A stretch of 64,000 nucleotides of DNA from Candidatus Accumulibacter necessarius (GTDB lineage Bacteria; Pseudomonadota; Gammaproteobacteria; Burkholderiales; Rhodocyclaceae), in NCBI GenBank assembly GCA_017302435.1, contig JAFLDL010000002.1:1-64000 (forward strand). The letters are read 5' to 3'. The notes under the pieces were generated by a model that searched no databases, was not told the DNA's origin, and saw nothing but the letters and a program-made list of their open reading frames with translations. The position numbers and the translations under genes are program-made. How positions within the stretch are numbered: position 1 is the first letter of the stretch; the number at the start of each line of letters is the position of its first letter. Shown here in pieces: positions 11,183 through 20,635 of the stretch.

Positions 11183-12083
11183 GCCCGACCCCACCGATCT
11201 CGCCGAGATCGATTCCTTCTGCGACACCTTGTGGCTGGAAGACGGCCTGGCCAAGGCGTCTCTGGCGAGCTATCGCAGCGACCTGGTGCAACTGGCGACC
11301 TGGCTCGGCGAGCAGCAACTCGGCAGCCTGTGCCGCATTGACGAGGCCACCCTGCTGCGTTTCGTCGCCACTCTCGCGCAAACGCTGCGTGCGTCGTCGC
11401 AAGCCCGCTACCTGTCGACCCTGCGCCGCTTCTACCGGTACCAGTTGGCGCATGGCCGGCGCAGCAGCGACCCGACGCTGAAGATCGCCATGCCGGCGAG
11501 GCCCTCGCGACTGCCGAAAGTGATTTCCGAAGCGCAGGTCGAGCGCCTGCTCGCCGCGCCCCAGGTCGAAACGATGCTCGGGCAGCGTGACCGGGCGATG
11601 CTCGAAACGCTCTACGCCACCGGCCTGCGGGTCACCGAGCTGGTCGGGCTCAGGCTGCACGAATTGAATCTTGACATGGGCGTCGTGCGCATTTTCGGCA
11701 AGGGCGGCAAGGAGCGCCTGGTGCCGCTGGGCGAGGAGGCGCGTGACTGGCTGCGACGCTATCTGGCTGACGGTCGGCCGGCGTTGCTCGAAGGACGCCA
11801 GAGCGACGACCTGTTCGTCACCGGTCGCGGCTCGGCGATGACCCGGCAGGCTTTCTGGCAGCTGATCAAACGCTATGCGCTGCAGGCGGAAATGGATCCC
11901 GCCCGCCTGTCACCGCACGTGTTGCGCCACGCTTTTGCCACCCACCTGCTCAACCATGGCGCCGATCTGCGCGTCGTCCAGCTTCTGCTTGGCCATTCGG
12001 ACATCTCGACGACCCAGATCTACACCCACGTCGCGCGCGAGCGGCTCAAGGTTCTGCATGCCCAGCACCATCCGCGTGGCTGA
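11169..12083 (+). CDS. xerD: Site-specific tyrosine recombinase XerD
   Basis: 304 residues from ATG 11169, overlapping ogt by 14 bases. It resolves chromosome dimers at dif together with XerC. The N-terminal SAM-like core-binding domain covers about residues 10-100 (FCDTLWLEDGLAKASLASYRSDL). The catalytic domain carries the tyrosine-recombinase residues: Arg in ATGLRVTELVGL, Lys in FGKGGKERLVPLG, HxxR in SPHVLRHAFATHLL, His/Trp position in LGHSDISTTQIYTH, with the nucleophilic Tyr in IYTHV. Length and sequence favour XerD over an integron or phage integrase. Confidence 0.95.
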   Translation: MKVAEPDPTDLAEIDSFCDTLWLEDGLAKASLASYRSDLVQLATWLGEQQLGSLCRIDEATLLRFVATLAQTLRASSQARYLSTLRRFYRYQLAHGRRSSDPTLKIAMPARPSRLPKVISEAQVERLLAAPQVETMLGQRDRAMLETLYATGLRVTELVGLRLHELNLDMGVVRIFGKGGKERLVPLGEEARDWLRRYLADGRPALLEGRQSDDLFVTGRGSAMTRQAFWQLIKRYALQAEMDPARLSPHVLRHAFATHLLNHGADLRVVQLLLGHSDISTTQIYTHVARERLKVLHAQHHPRG

Positions 12084-12138
12084 CGACGGCCTGCTTCGCT
12101 GGGCGCCGACTTGCCAGTGAGTTACCAGTGCTTTCGTT

Positions 12139-12723
12139 TTAGCGGTTGAGGTAGCGCAGGACGCCCGGCGTCCGTGGCTGGCCCTGCCGTTGTCGCGGCT
12201 GTTCCCCGCCAGTGGCGTCGATTTCAAGCAACGTGATGCTGCCGAAAGCGAGCGGCAGCTGGCTCCAATCGCCGATCGGCAACTGCAGCCAGTAGCCGAG
12301 CAGGGCACGGATGGCGCCGGCGTGCGTAACCAGCGCGACGCTGTCGCCGCGCAGACCGCGGACGCAGTCGACGACGCGCGCCTGCAGTGCGGCCGCCGAT
12401 TCCCCGCCCGGCGGGGCGAAGTGCAGGACATCGGCCGCCCAGGCATCGAGCAGGCGGCGGTCGATCTGGTCCCAGGGCTGTCCCTCCCAGGCGCCGAAAT
12501 CGATCTCCAGCAGGCGACGGTCGTATCGCGCCTGCGGGTGCAAGGCCTCGGCCAGGTCGCGTGCGCGTTGCAAGGGACTGGCAATCACCGGCGTGTCGGC
12601 GGGCAGCAGCGGCCGTAGACGCTCGGCGATCGGCTGTGGATCTTCGGCCTCGACGTCGAGCTGGCCGTAACAGATGCCGGCGGCCAGAAGCGGGCGCGGG
12701 TGGCGGATCAGGAAAAGTTGCAC
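12139..12723 (-). CDS. cobC: Alpha-ribazole phosphatase / histidine phosphatase family protein
   Basis: The chosen GTG (12723) begins VQLFLIRHPRPLLAAG, giving 194 residues and a 16-base overlap with the end of cobS. The RHP catalytic motif (LIRHPRP; usually RHG/RHT), the second arginine (ASPLQRARDLAEAL) and the late histidine (VALVTHAGAIRALLGYWL) mark a histidine phosphatase. CobC dephosphorylates alpha-ribazole phosphate for cobalamin lower-ligand assembly. The direct coupling to cobS supports this assignment over a generic phosphoglycerate mutase. Confidence 0.87.
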   Translation of the reverse strand: MQLFLIRHPRPLLAAGICYGQLDVEAEDPQPIAERLRPLLPADTPVIASPLQRARDLAEALHPQARYDRRLLEIDFGAWEGQPWDQIDRRLLDAWAADVLHFAPPGGESAAALQARVVDCVRGLRGDSVALVTHAGAIRALLGYWLQLPIGDWSQLPLAFGSITLLEIDATGGEQPRQRQGQPRTPGVLRYLNR

Positions 12724-13460
12724 AGCAGCCCGCAGTAGAACGCCACTTCGGAAAGCTGCTGCGTGGCGCCGAGGCAATCGCCGGTATAACCGCCGATCTG
12801 TCGCCGGAACAGGCGCGCCAGCCAGAGCGTCGCCAGTGCGGCAAACAGGCAGCCGAGCAGCGCCGCGAGCGGCGGCAGCAGCAGCAGCGGCAGCAGGGCG
12901 GTGAGCCCGGCAAAGCCGAGTTCGCCCCAACTGATGCGCGTCGCCAGCGGCTTCGCCTTGCCTTCGTCGCGGACATAGTCGAGACCGCGCAACAGCGTCG
13001 TCGCCGCGAAGCGGGAGAGGGTGTGACCGGCCAGCAGGGCCAGCGGAATCTCCAGCAGGTCAAGCTCGATCAGTGCGCAGAAGCGGGCGAGCAGCAGCAT
13101 TACCAGCGCGACGGCGCCGAAGCTGCCGATGCGCGAGTCCTTCATGATCGTCAGGATCTGCGCCTTGTCCCAGCCGCCGCCGAAACCGTCGACCATGTCG
13201 CTCCAGCCGTCTTCGTGAAATGCACCGGTCAGATAGAGTGAGCTGGCCATGGCCGCCAGCACTGCCAGCGTCGTCGGCAAGACGCAGGAAGCGAGGACGA
13301 AGACCAGCGCGGCGATGGCGCCGATCAGCAGTCCGACGGCGGGAAAGTAGCGCGTCGCCCGATCGAGCGACTCGCTGCTGTGACCCACCCAGGCCGGGAC
13401 CGGCAGCCGCGTGAAGAAGCGCAGCGCGCCGAAGAAGTATTCGAGTTCGCGTTTAAGCAT
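12708..13460 (-). CDS. cobS: Adenosylcobinamide-GDP ribazoletransferase (cobalamin synthase)
   Basis: 250 residues. This integral membrane enzyme joins adenosylcobinamide-GDP and alpha-ribazole (or its phosphate) to make adenosylcobalamin. The hallmark start is visible (LEYFFGALRFFTRLPVPAWVGHS), followed by RATRYFPAVGLLIGAI, the GAFHEDGWSDMVDGFGGGWDK acidic motif (residues around 90-110) and several hydrophobic helices. It is translationally coupled to cobC. No cobalamin riboswitch could be recognised upstream. Confidence 0.95.
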   Translation of the reverse strand: MLKRELEYFFGALRFFTRLPVPAWVGHSSESLDRATRYFPAVGLLIGAIAALVFVLASCVLPTTLAVLAAMASSLYLTGAFHEDGWSDMVDGFGGGWDKAQILTIMKDSRIGSFGAVALVMLLLARFCALIELDLLEIPLALLAGHTLSRFAATTLLRGLDYVRDEGKAKPLATRISWGELGFAGLTALLPLLLLPPLAALLGCLFAALATLWLARLFRRQIGGYTGDCLGATQQLSEVAFYCGLLCNFS

Positions 13461-13842
13461 CGGCTGGCCGCTGGCAGGAAAAGCCCAGGCCCAACACGCT
13501 TGGCTGGCCTAGCGGTGGCCGGGGCAGGTGGTGCCGCCGAAAAGCGGACTGAGCTGTCGCAGCTGTCGCGAAAGTCGCTCCGGCTGGTGGCGGGCAGGAA
13601 CTGAATGGCGACTGGCGGCGGCTTGCGCTGGTGGCGGGCATCTCTCGGCGTATCTCGGGAATTGAGTGCGATGGTATCCCGATATGCCGCCTGCGGGCCA
13701 TAGCCGCTTGTCTGGCACTGCGCACCGGCCTGGTTGACGTTATCATCCGACGCTGCGGCGGGAGGGAAACGCTTCGGGAGGGAAACGGTCCGTCCGTCGT
13801 GCCGCGCAGCAGTCACTTTCTTTGCCCTGAAGATTGAAAACA
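13461..13842. other. Divergent intergenic region between cobS and the MT-A70 gene
   Basis: About 380 bases without a supportable gene. It contains a short tandem GGGAGGGAAAC repeat (about 13760-13789). I looked for a cobalamin riboswitch toward cobS and found no clear B12-box (GCCACTG context). Promoters for both flanking genes must lie here, but none is distinct. Confidence 0.5.
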
Positions 13843-14499
13843 ATGACCCAGCATTTTCCCGAGGCCGGCGCCGCCCTGCTCCGACGCGTCGGTGGACAAA
13901 AGTTCCACACCGTCCTCGTGGATCCGCCGTGGCAGTTCCAGAACCGCACCGGCAAGATGGCGCCCGAGCACAAGCGCCTGAACCGCTATGCGACGATGAC
14001 GCTGGACGACATCCTGGCGCTGCCGGTAGCCGAGGTTGTCGAAGATCCGGCACACCTCTACCTGTGGGTGCCGAACGCGCTGCTGCCGGAAGGGCTGCGG
14101 GTCCTCGCCGCCTGGGGTTTCCAATACAAGAGCAATATCGTCTGGCACAAGATCCGCAGGGATGGCGGGCCGGACGGGCGCGGGGTCGGCTTCTATTTCC
14201 GCAACACGACCGAACTGGTCCTTTTCGGTGTCCGGGGAAAGAACGCCCGCACGCTCGCTCCCGGCCGCCGCCAGGTCAATATCATCAAGAGCCGCAAACG
14301 CGAGCATTCTCGCAAGCCCGACGAGGCCTACGATCTGATCGAGTCGTGCTCGTCCGGCCCTTTTCTCGAGATGTTCGCCCGCGGCTCGCGTGCTGGCTGG
14401 GTGAGCTGGGGCCACCAGGCCGACGACTACTCGCCCGACTGGCCCACCTATGCCCACCACTCGCAGGCTGAAACCGACGATGCTCCGACCACGGGGTGA
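13843..14499 (+). CDS. MT-A70 family adenine-specific DNA/RNA methyltransferase
   Basis: 218 residues from the ATG at 13843 (a TTG three codons earlier is possible). The catalytic DPPW motif is in VLVDPPWQFQNRTG, near residue 27, and WGFQYKSNIVWHKIRR, GFYFRNTTELVLFGVRGK and KPDEAYDLIE follow in MT-A70 order. The family methylates N6 of adenine. There is no adjacent restriction enzyme or specificity subunit, so it is an orphan methyltransferase. The target sequence cannot be predicted. Confidence 0.88.
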   Translation: MTQHFPEAGAALLRRVGGQKFHTVLVDPPWQFQNRTGKMAPEHKRLNRYATMTLDDILALPVAEVVEDPAHLYLWVPNALLPEGLRVLAAWGFQYKSNIVWHKIRRDGGPDGRGVGFYFRNTTELVLFGVRGKNARTLAPGRRQVNIIKSRKREHSRKPDEAYDLIESCSSGPFLEMFARGSRAGWVSWGHQADDYSPDWPTYAHHSQAETDDAPTTG

Positions 14500-14716
14500 G
14501 GCGGCGGCCGCCGGCCCGGTAGCCTGGCCTGGCTCGATTGCCCTCACCATTCGGTACGGACATCCAGGCCTGGTCTCGCTCGGCAATCTGCGTGTGTGAG
14601 TGGCGCTTGCCGGGCGTCAAAAGCGAGATCTTGGCAAAACCATTCGACTCCGGCGCTTCCGGTTGCTATTCTGATCGACGCAACGCCTTTCACATCCTTA
14701 CACTGGAGCACTCAAA

Positions 14717-15061
14717 TTGGGCAAGAAGCTTTACATTGGCAACCTCGCTTACACCGTCGGCAAGAGCGAGCTCGAACAGATGTTCGCCGCGCACGGTACC
14801 GTCGTCTCCGCGCAAGTGATCACCGACCGCGAAACCGGACGCTCGAAGGGCTTCGGTTTTGTCGAAATGGGCTCCGATCAGGAGGCGCAAGCGGCCATTG
14901 GCGCACTTGCCGGCAAGAGCCTGGATGGCCGCAGCCTGACCGTGAACGAAGCCCGGCCGCAGGAAGGCCGCAGCGGTGGTGGCGGTGGCGGTGGCGGCTT
15001 TGGCGGTCCCCGTCGTAGCGGCCCTGGTGGTGGCGGTGGTGGCGGTCGCGGCCGCTATTGA
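14717..15061 (+). CDS. RRM-domain RNA-binding protein
   Basis: 114 residues starting at a TTG codon (14717) that opens the canonical GKKLYIGNLAYTVGKSELEQ. RNP2 is LYIGNL and RNP1 is KGFGFVEM (about residues 43-50), so a single complete RRM spans residues 3-80. The C-terminus is glycine/arginine-rich (SGGGGGGGGFGGPRRSG), as in bacterial cold-inducible RNA-binding proteins. It probably acts as an RNA chaperone in the cytoplasm. GGAG lies about 9 bases upstream of the TTG, and no ATG gives a complete RRM. Confidence 0.93.
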   Translation: MGKKLYIGNLAYTVGKSELEQMFAAHGTVVSAQVITDRETGRSKGFGFVEMGSDQEAQAAIGALAGKSLDGRSLTVNEARPQEGRSGGGGGGGGFGGPRRSGPGGGGGGGRGRY

Positions 15062-15162
15062 TGTGAGCGGTGGCCGGCATCCCGCGACGCTTGCCTGAAT
15101 GATGCGACCCCTGCGAACCCCCAACCGGTTTGGCCGCTGCTGCGGCAATGAGAGGACATAAC

Positions 15163-15339
15163 TTGGTAAAACCAAACTATCAGTTCGAAAAGCGTCAGCG
15201 AGAGCTTGAGAAAAAAAGGAAGCAGGAGGAGAAGCGCCTGCGCGACCTCGCGGCGAAGAATGCGCCGGACAGCGGTTCGGCAGACTCGGCTGGCGGCCCG
15301 GAGTCACCTGAAGCGGAAAACCCGGGCACCAACAGCTGA
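15163..15339 (+). CDS. Small lysine-rich conserved protein, 58 aa
   Basis: The likely start is TTG at 15163, 6 bases after AGAGGA, giving VKPNYQFEKRQRELEKKRKQ. Residues 5-40 are a highly charged helix rich in K, R and E, probably a coiled coil, followed by an acidic, Ser/Pro-rich tail. Small proteins with the opening KPNYQFEKRQREL recur downstream of RRM genes in betaproteobacteria as far as I recall; their role is unknown. An ATG at 15148 would add five residues. Confidence 0.65.
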   Translation: MVKPNYQFEKRQRELEKKRKQEEKRLRDLAAKNAPDSGSADSAGGPESPEAENPGTNS

Positions 15340-15412
15340 GTGAAACGACAGATCGAGTTGCGTGCCGGTGGGCACAAAACTCGAGGTTCAAGATCATCGA
15401 CCTACGACAGCA

Positions 15413-15436
15413 AAAAGCCCCCTTGCGGGGGCTTTT
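15413..15436. terminator. Bidirectional rho-independent terminator
   Basis: AAAAGCCCCC, a TTG-centred loop and GGGGGCTTTT form a perfect 10-bp stem with A and T runs on both sides. It lies between the small lysine-rich gene on the plus strand and icd on the minus strand, and can end transcription from both. Confidence 0.9.
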
Positions 15437-15461
15437 CTTGTTCGTCAGGTGAACGGGGTGC

Positions 15462-16691
<1,230 letters not shown>

Positions 16692-16999
16692 GCCAACTCC
16701 ATATAGTGTGGTTTGGTGGTATCCGATTCGGGTACCAGCACCGGTGCCTTGCCGCTCACGGCGGTCGCTCGGAAGCTGCAGATCGGACGATGCTGCATTC
16801 GTGGGCACGAGGGATCTGTCTGAAGCAAATTCGCCTGCGGCACCACGCGTAATTATGTCGCAAATACAGGCGGGCTGCCAGCACATTCAGTACCGCGCAA
16901 GGGTCTCGAATGGCTGCCTGGAAAAGCACGCTGTGGCTTGCTGCGGTGCGCCAGGCCGAATGCTACAATCCTGCCACCCCAGACCATCAGGCTTGCTCC
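16692..16999. promoter_or_regulatory. Shared divergent control region of icd and aceK
   Basis: 308 bases separate the two starts. A TACAAT at 16964-16969 lies 30 bases before aceK and may be its -10. No gene is supported inside. Any regulator bound here could coordinate the two genes. Confidence 0.4.
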
Positions 17000-18751
17000 A
17001 TGGATATTTCGACTGTTGCAAACGTGCTCGCCCAACGCATTGCCGAGGCGATGATCGATGGCTTCAATCGGCACTATCGACTGATTCGGTCCTATGGCCA
17101 GCAAGCGAAGCTGCTGTTCGAGGCGGCTGACTGGAGGGGTGTCCATGACGCCGTGCGCGAGCGCATCCGTTCCTACGACGAAAGGGTCAGCGAAACCGCC
17201 GAGCTGTTGTGCGCCAACTTCGCTGCCGCTTCGCTCGACGATGCGACCTGGCAGCAGCTCAAGCTGTTCTACATCGGGCAACTGATCAACCACAAGCAGC
17301 CTGAACTCGCCGAGACGTTTTTCAACTCGGTTTGCTCGAAGATCCTGCACCGAACGTATTTCAACAACGACTATATCTTTGCGCGTCCCGCCGTATCGAC
17401 CGCGTACATCCAGTCTTACCCGCCGACCTACCGCAGCTACTACCCGGCGCAGCGCGGCCTGCGGAATACGATCCGGCAGATCATCGTCGATTTCGACTGG
17501 CAACGCCCCTTCGAGGATCTCGACCGGGACGTGGATTACGTCATGCGCACGGCGGAAAGGCGGGTTGGCAAGTGGCCAGCAGCCGAGGCCAACGCCCAGA
17601 TCCAGGTCCTGCACTCGGCTTTCTACCGCAACAAGGGGGCCTACGTTTTTGGCAAGGCGATCAACGGTCACGACGAAGTTCCCTTTGCCATTGCCGTGCT
17701 GCACACGCCGGAAGGCAAGCTGGTGCTCGACACGATCCTGCTCGACCGCTGGCTGATCAGCGTGCTGTTCTCGCTGTCGCGTGCCTATTTCATGGTAGAC
17801 ATGGAAGTGCCTTCGGGCTACGTGGACTTCCTGCGCAGCATCATGCCGAACAAGCCGACATCAGAGCTCTACACCATGCTGGGTCTTGGCAAGCAGGGCA
17901 AGACGCTGTTCTTCCGTGACCTCAAGCAGCACCTTCGCCATTCCGAGGATCAGTTCATCATTGCGCCGGGGATCGCCGGTCTGGTCATGCTGGTATTCAC
18001 GCTGCCATCCTATCCCTACGTTTTCAAGCTGATCAAGGATGTCTTCGGTGCTTCGAAGGAAATGGACCGGGCAACGGTCAAGCGGAAATACCTGCTGGTG
18101 AAGCAGGTCGACCGGGTCGGCCGCATGGCGGACACGCTTGAGTTCTCGCAGGTGGCGCTGCCCCGCAAGCGCTTCTCGGCTGAACTCCTTGAAGCGCTGC
18201 ATACCCTGGCGCCATCGCTGCTCGAGGAAGAGGGGGACGATCTGGTGATCAAGCACCTCTACATCGAACGTCGCCTGACGCCACTCAACCTCTATCTCGA
18301 CTCGGCGACGCCGGAGCAGATCGACCACGCCGTGCTCGAATACGGCAACGCCATCAAGGAACTGGCCTGCGCCAACATTTTTCCGGGCGACATGCTGTGG
18401 AAGAACTTCGGCGTCACCCGCTACAACCGGGTCGTGTTCTATGACTACGACGAAATCGAGTACATGACGGACACCCACTTTCGCGTCATCCCGGAAGCGC
18501 CGTACCCGGAAATGGAGATGTCGGGCGAGCCCTGGTATTCGGTGGGCCGGCACGATGTCTTTCCGGAGGAGTTTGCCAGCTTCCTGCTGGGCTCGCCGAA
18601 GGTGCGCTCGGCCTTCCTCAAGTACCATCGGGCGCTGCTCAACGTGAAGTTCTGGCAGACCGCGCAGGACAATATCCGCGCCGGACACGTCGAGGATTTC
18701 TTTCCCTACCCCGAAGATCTGCGTTTCTGCAGGGCGTTTGCCGGCAGCTGA
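17000..18751 (+). CDS. aceK: Isocitrate dehydrogenase kinase/phosphatase
   Basis: 583 residues from ATG 17000, matching AceK length (about 578-600). The bifunctional enzyme phosphorylates or dephosphorylates Icd on its active-site serine to switch carbon flow between the TCA cycle and the glyoxylate shunt. Family segments include a regulatory N-terminal half (YFNNDYIFARPAVSTAYI) and the ATP-binding half with APGIAGLVMLVFTLPSYPYVFK, ELACANIFPGDMLWKNFGVTR and VVFYDYDEIEYM. It is divergent from icd rather than in an aceBA operon; no isocitrate lyase or malate synthase gene is in the window. Confidence 0.97.
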   Translation: MDISTVANVLAQRIAEAMIDGFNRHYRLIRSYGQQAKLLFEAADWRGVHDAVRERIRSYDERVSETAELLCANFAAASLDDATWQQLKLFYIGQLINHKQPELAETFFNSVCSKILHRTYFNNDYIFARPAVSTAYIQSYPPTYRSYYPAQRGLRNTIRQIIVDFDWQRPFEDLDRDVDYVMRTAERRVGKWPAAEANAQIQVLHSAFYRNKGAYVFGKAINGHDEVPFAIAVLHTPEGKLVLDTILLDRWLISVLFSLSRAYFMVDMEVPSGYVDFLRSIMPNKPTSELYTMLGLGKQGKTLFFRDLKQHLRHSEDQFIIAPGIAGLVMLVFTLPSYPYVFKLIKDVFGASKEMDRATVKRKYLLVKQVDRVGRMADTLEFSQVALPRKRFSAELLEALHTLAPSLLEEEGDDLVIKHLYIERRLTPLNLYLDSATPEQIDHAVLEYGNAIKELACANIFPGDMLWKNFGVTRYNRVVFYDYDEIEYMTDTHFRVIPEAPYPEMEMSGEPWYSVGRHDVFPEEFASFLLGSPKVRSAFLKYHRALLNVKFWQTAQDNIRAGHVEDFFPYPEDLRFCRAFAGS

Positions 18752-18778
18752 GGTGGCGGCCTTGCCAGGGCTCTTTCT

Positions 18779-19127
18779 TCAGCTCACCAGAATGGTGTGG
18801 AAGTCATTGACGTTGGTCAGCGTCGGTCCGGTGACCAGCAGGCTGTCGATCGCCGAGAAGAAACCGTAGGCGTCGTTGTCGAGCAGTGCGGCGCGCGCAT
18901 TCAGCCCCAGCGCGGCCGCCCGCGGCAGCGTGTGCGGACCCGATCACGGCGCCCGCGTTGCTTTCCGAGCCGTCGATGCCGCCGATGCCTTGCCAACGCC
19001 GACGACCAGCATCCGCCCGGTGCGCTCGCCGGGCAGGTGAGGCGGACGGCAACGGGCCCTGGGCAGCAGCGGCCATCGCGGCCGCGCACAGGCTCTTCAG
19101 GAAACGGACTTCCGCGGCGTCAGGCAA
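18779..19127 (-). pseudogene. Glycerate 2-kinase (MOFRL/TtuD type) relic with a large internal deletion
   Basis: Reading leftward from 19127, the first part (RFLKSLCAAAMAAA, then in a shifted frame RTGRMLVVGVGKASA) matches the N-terminus of glycerate 2-kinase. The sequence then jumps to the C-terminal signature GIDGSESNAGAVI and, after another shift, to LDNDAYGFFSAIDSLLVTGPTLTNVNDF and the stop. An intact enzyme is over 400 residues, so about 800-900 bases are missing. The relic is separated from hyi, a gene of the same glyoxylate/glycerate pathway, only by a hemerythrin gene. Confidence 0.7.
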
Positions 19128-19231
19128 GGACCCTCTCCTTCGCGTTGCGAATTGTTGATCGATATCAAAACGTCACGCTGCCGTCTGCGTACGCTTGAGT
19201 GTCCAAGATAACCAGTTCCTGAGGACAGCTC

Positions 19232-19717
19232 ATGAGTGCAGCAGATCTGATCCAGTGGTCCGATGAGTTCAGCGTCAACATCCAGGAAATCGACGAGCAG
19301 CACAAGGTGCTCGTCGGCCTGCTCAACGAGTTGCACCAGGCGATTCGCGAGCACCACGGCAAGGCGACCTCAAGGGAAATCCTCAACCGTCTGGCGGAAT
19401 ATACACGGACGCACTTTCTGCTCGAAGAGAGCCTGATGCGTCTGACGCACTACCCAGGTCTCGAGATCCACAAGCAACAGCATCAGGACTTGATGCACCA
19501 GGTCGAGGCGCTGCAGCACAAGCTCACCAAGGAAGACGTTGCGATCAGTTTCGAGTTGCTGCATTTCCTGCGCAACTGGCTCATCCAGCACATCAACGAC
19601 AGCGACAAGCGTTTTGGCGCACACTTCGACAAGGTGGGCCTGGCCGCGTACGCGCACTGGAGCAAGGACGTTGAACGAACGATGAAGAAGAAAAAATGGT
19701 GGTGGAAGTTCTGGTAA
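19232..19717 (+). CDS. Bacteriohemerythrin
   Basis: 161 residues with the di-iron hemerythrin pattern: WSDEFSVNIQEIDEQHKVLVGLLNEL, then HFLLEESLM, HKQQHQDLMHQV and WLIQHINDSDKRFG, supplying the conserved His, Glu and Asp ligands. The protein binds O2 reversibly and may store oxygen or sense it. The C-terminus is a short basic/aromatic tail (MKKKKWWWKFW) that could touch the membrane. It stands alone between the glycerate-kinase relic and hyi. Confidence 0.93.
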   Translation: MSAADLIQWSDEFSVNIQEIDEQHKVLVGLLNELHQAIREHHGKATSREILNRLAEYTRTHFLLEESLMRLTHYPGLEIHKQQHQDLMHQVEALQHKLTKEDVAISFELLHFLRNWLIQHINDSDKRFGAHFDKVGLAAYAHWSKDVERTMKKKKWWWKFW

Positions 19718-19751
19718 GCCCGGGCTCAGCGGGCCGTTCCTGGCCGGCTGC

Positions 19752-20552
19752 CTAGCGCTTCAGCCAGTCCCTCGCCCAGCCCAGGCCGCTCTCGGTATCG
19801 GCCAGCGACGGTCGGTACTCACACCCCAGCCAGCCATGGTAACCCAGACGGGCGAGCAGGGCGAACAGGAAGGGGTAGTTGATCTCGCCTGTTCCCGGTT
19901 CGTGCCGTCCCGGATTGTCGGCCAGCTGGAAGTGCGCAATGCGGGCGATGTGGGTCTCGATAGTGCGCGCCAGATCCCCTTCCATGATTTGCGCATGGTA
20001 GATGTCGTACTGCAGCCAGAGGTTGGTCTCGGCCATCTCGGCCAGCAGGGACAGGGCCTTCGCCGGCGTATCCAGCCAGAAGCCGGGGACGTCGACCCGG
20101 CTGTTGATCGGCTCGATCAGCAGCCGGATGCCGTTGGCTGCCAGGCGCTGAGCCGCATGCCGGAGGTTGGCCTTGAAGGTCGCCCGGATTTCGGCCTCCG
20201 GGACGCCCGCAGGGCGTACGCCGGCAAGGCAGTTCAGTTGCCTGCAGCCGAGCGCGCGGGCGTAGTCGATGGCCTGTTCGACACCCTCGCGGAACTCGGC
20301 CTCGCGCCCCGGCAGGCAGGCGATCCCTCGCTCGCCACTGTCCCAGTCGCCCGCCGGCAGGTTATGCAAAACCAGTACCAGACGGTTTTCTCGCAGGAGT
20401 CGGACCAGATCGTCGCGGTCGCAGGCGTAGGGAAACATGCACTCGACGCCGCGGAAACCCGCGCCGGCCGCGCGCGCGAAGCGATCCGGAAAGGCGACGT
20501 CGGTGAACAGGAAGCTCAGGTTGGCGCTCAGATTCAGAGGCGGGGCGGGCAT
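19752..20552 (-). CDS. hyi: Hydroxypyruvate isomerase
   Basis: 266 residues from the ATG at 20552 (MPAPPLNLSANLSFLFTDV); an in-frame ATG at 20603 would add 17 poorly conserved residues. It is a xylose-isomerase-like TIM barrel that interconverts hydroxypyruvate and tartronate semialdehyde. Diagnostic stretches are GFRGVECMFPYACDRDDL, LHNLPAGDWDSGERGIACLP, RLLIEPINSRVDVPGFWLD and LWLQYDIYHAQIMEGDLA. It belongs to the glyoxylate-to-glycerate route with Gcl, GlxR and glycerate kinase. Only the kinase relic is nearby, so the pathway here seems broken or dispersed. Confidence 0.9.
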   Translation of the reverse strand: MPAPPLNLSANLSFLFTDVAFPDRFARAAGAGFRGVECMFPYACDRDDLVRLLRENRLVLVLHNLPAGDWDSGERGIACLPGREAEFREGVEQAIDYARALGCRQLNCLAGVRPAGVPEAEIRATFKANLRHAAQRLAANGIRLLIEPINSRVDVPGFWLDTPAKALSLLAEMAETNLWLQYDIYHAQIMEGDLARTIETHIARIAHFQLADNPGRHEPGTGEINYPFLFALLARLGYHGWLGCEYRPSLADTESGLGWARDWLKR

Positions 20553-20635
20553 GCGCAGTCCTTCAGCTGGCCCGTCTTCGTGTTTTTCAGTCGCAACATG
20601 CAATCCTTTCAGCGGGCAACGGTCTGCTCGCTTTG

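Noticed and set aside
13461-13842. Cobalamin riboswitch upstream of cobS.
   Set aside because: No B12 box or the conserved surrounding stems could be found on the cobS strand.
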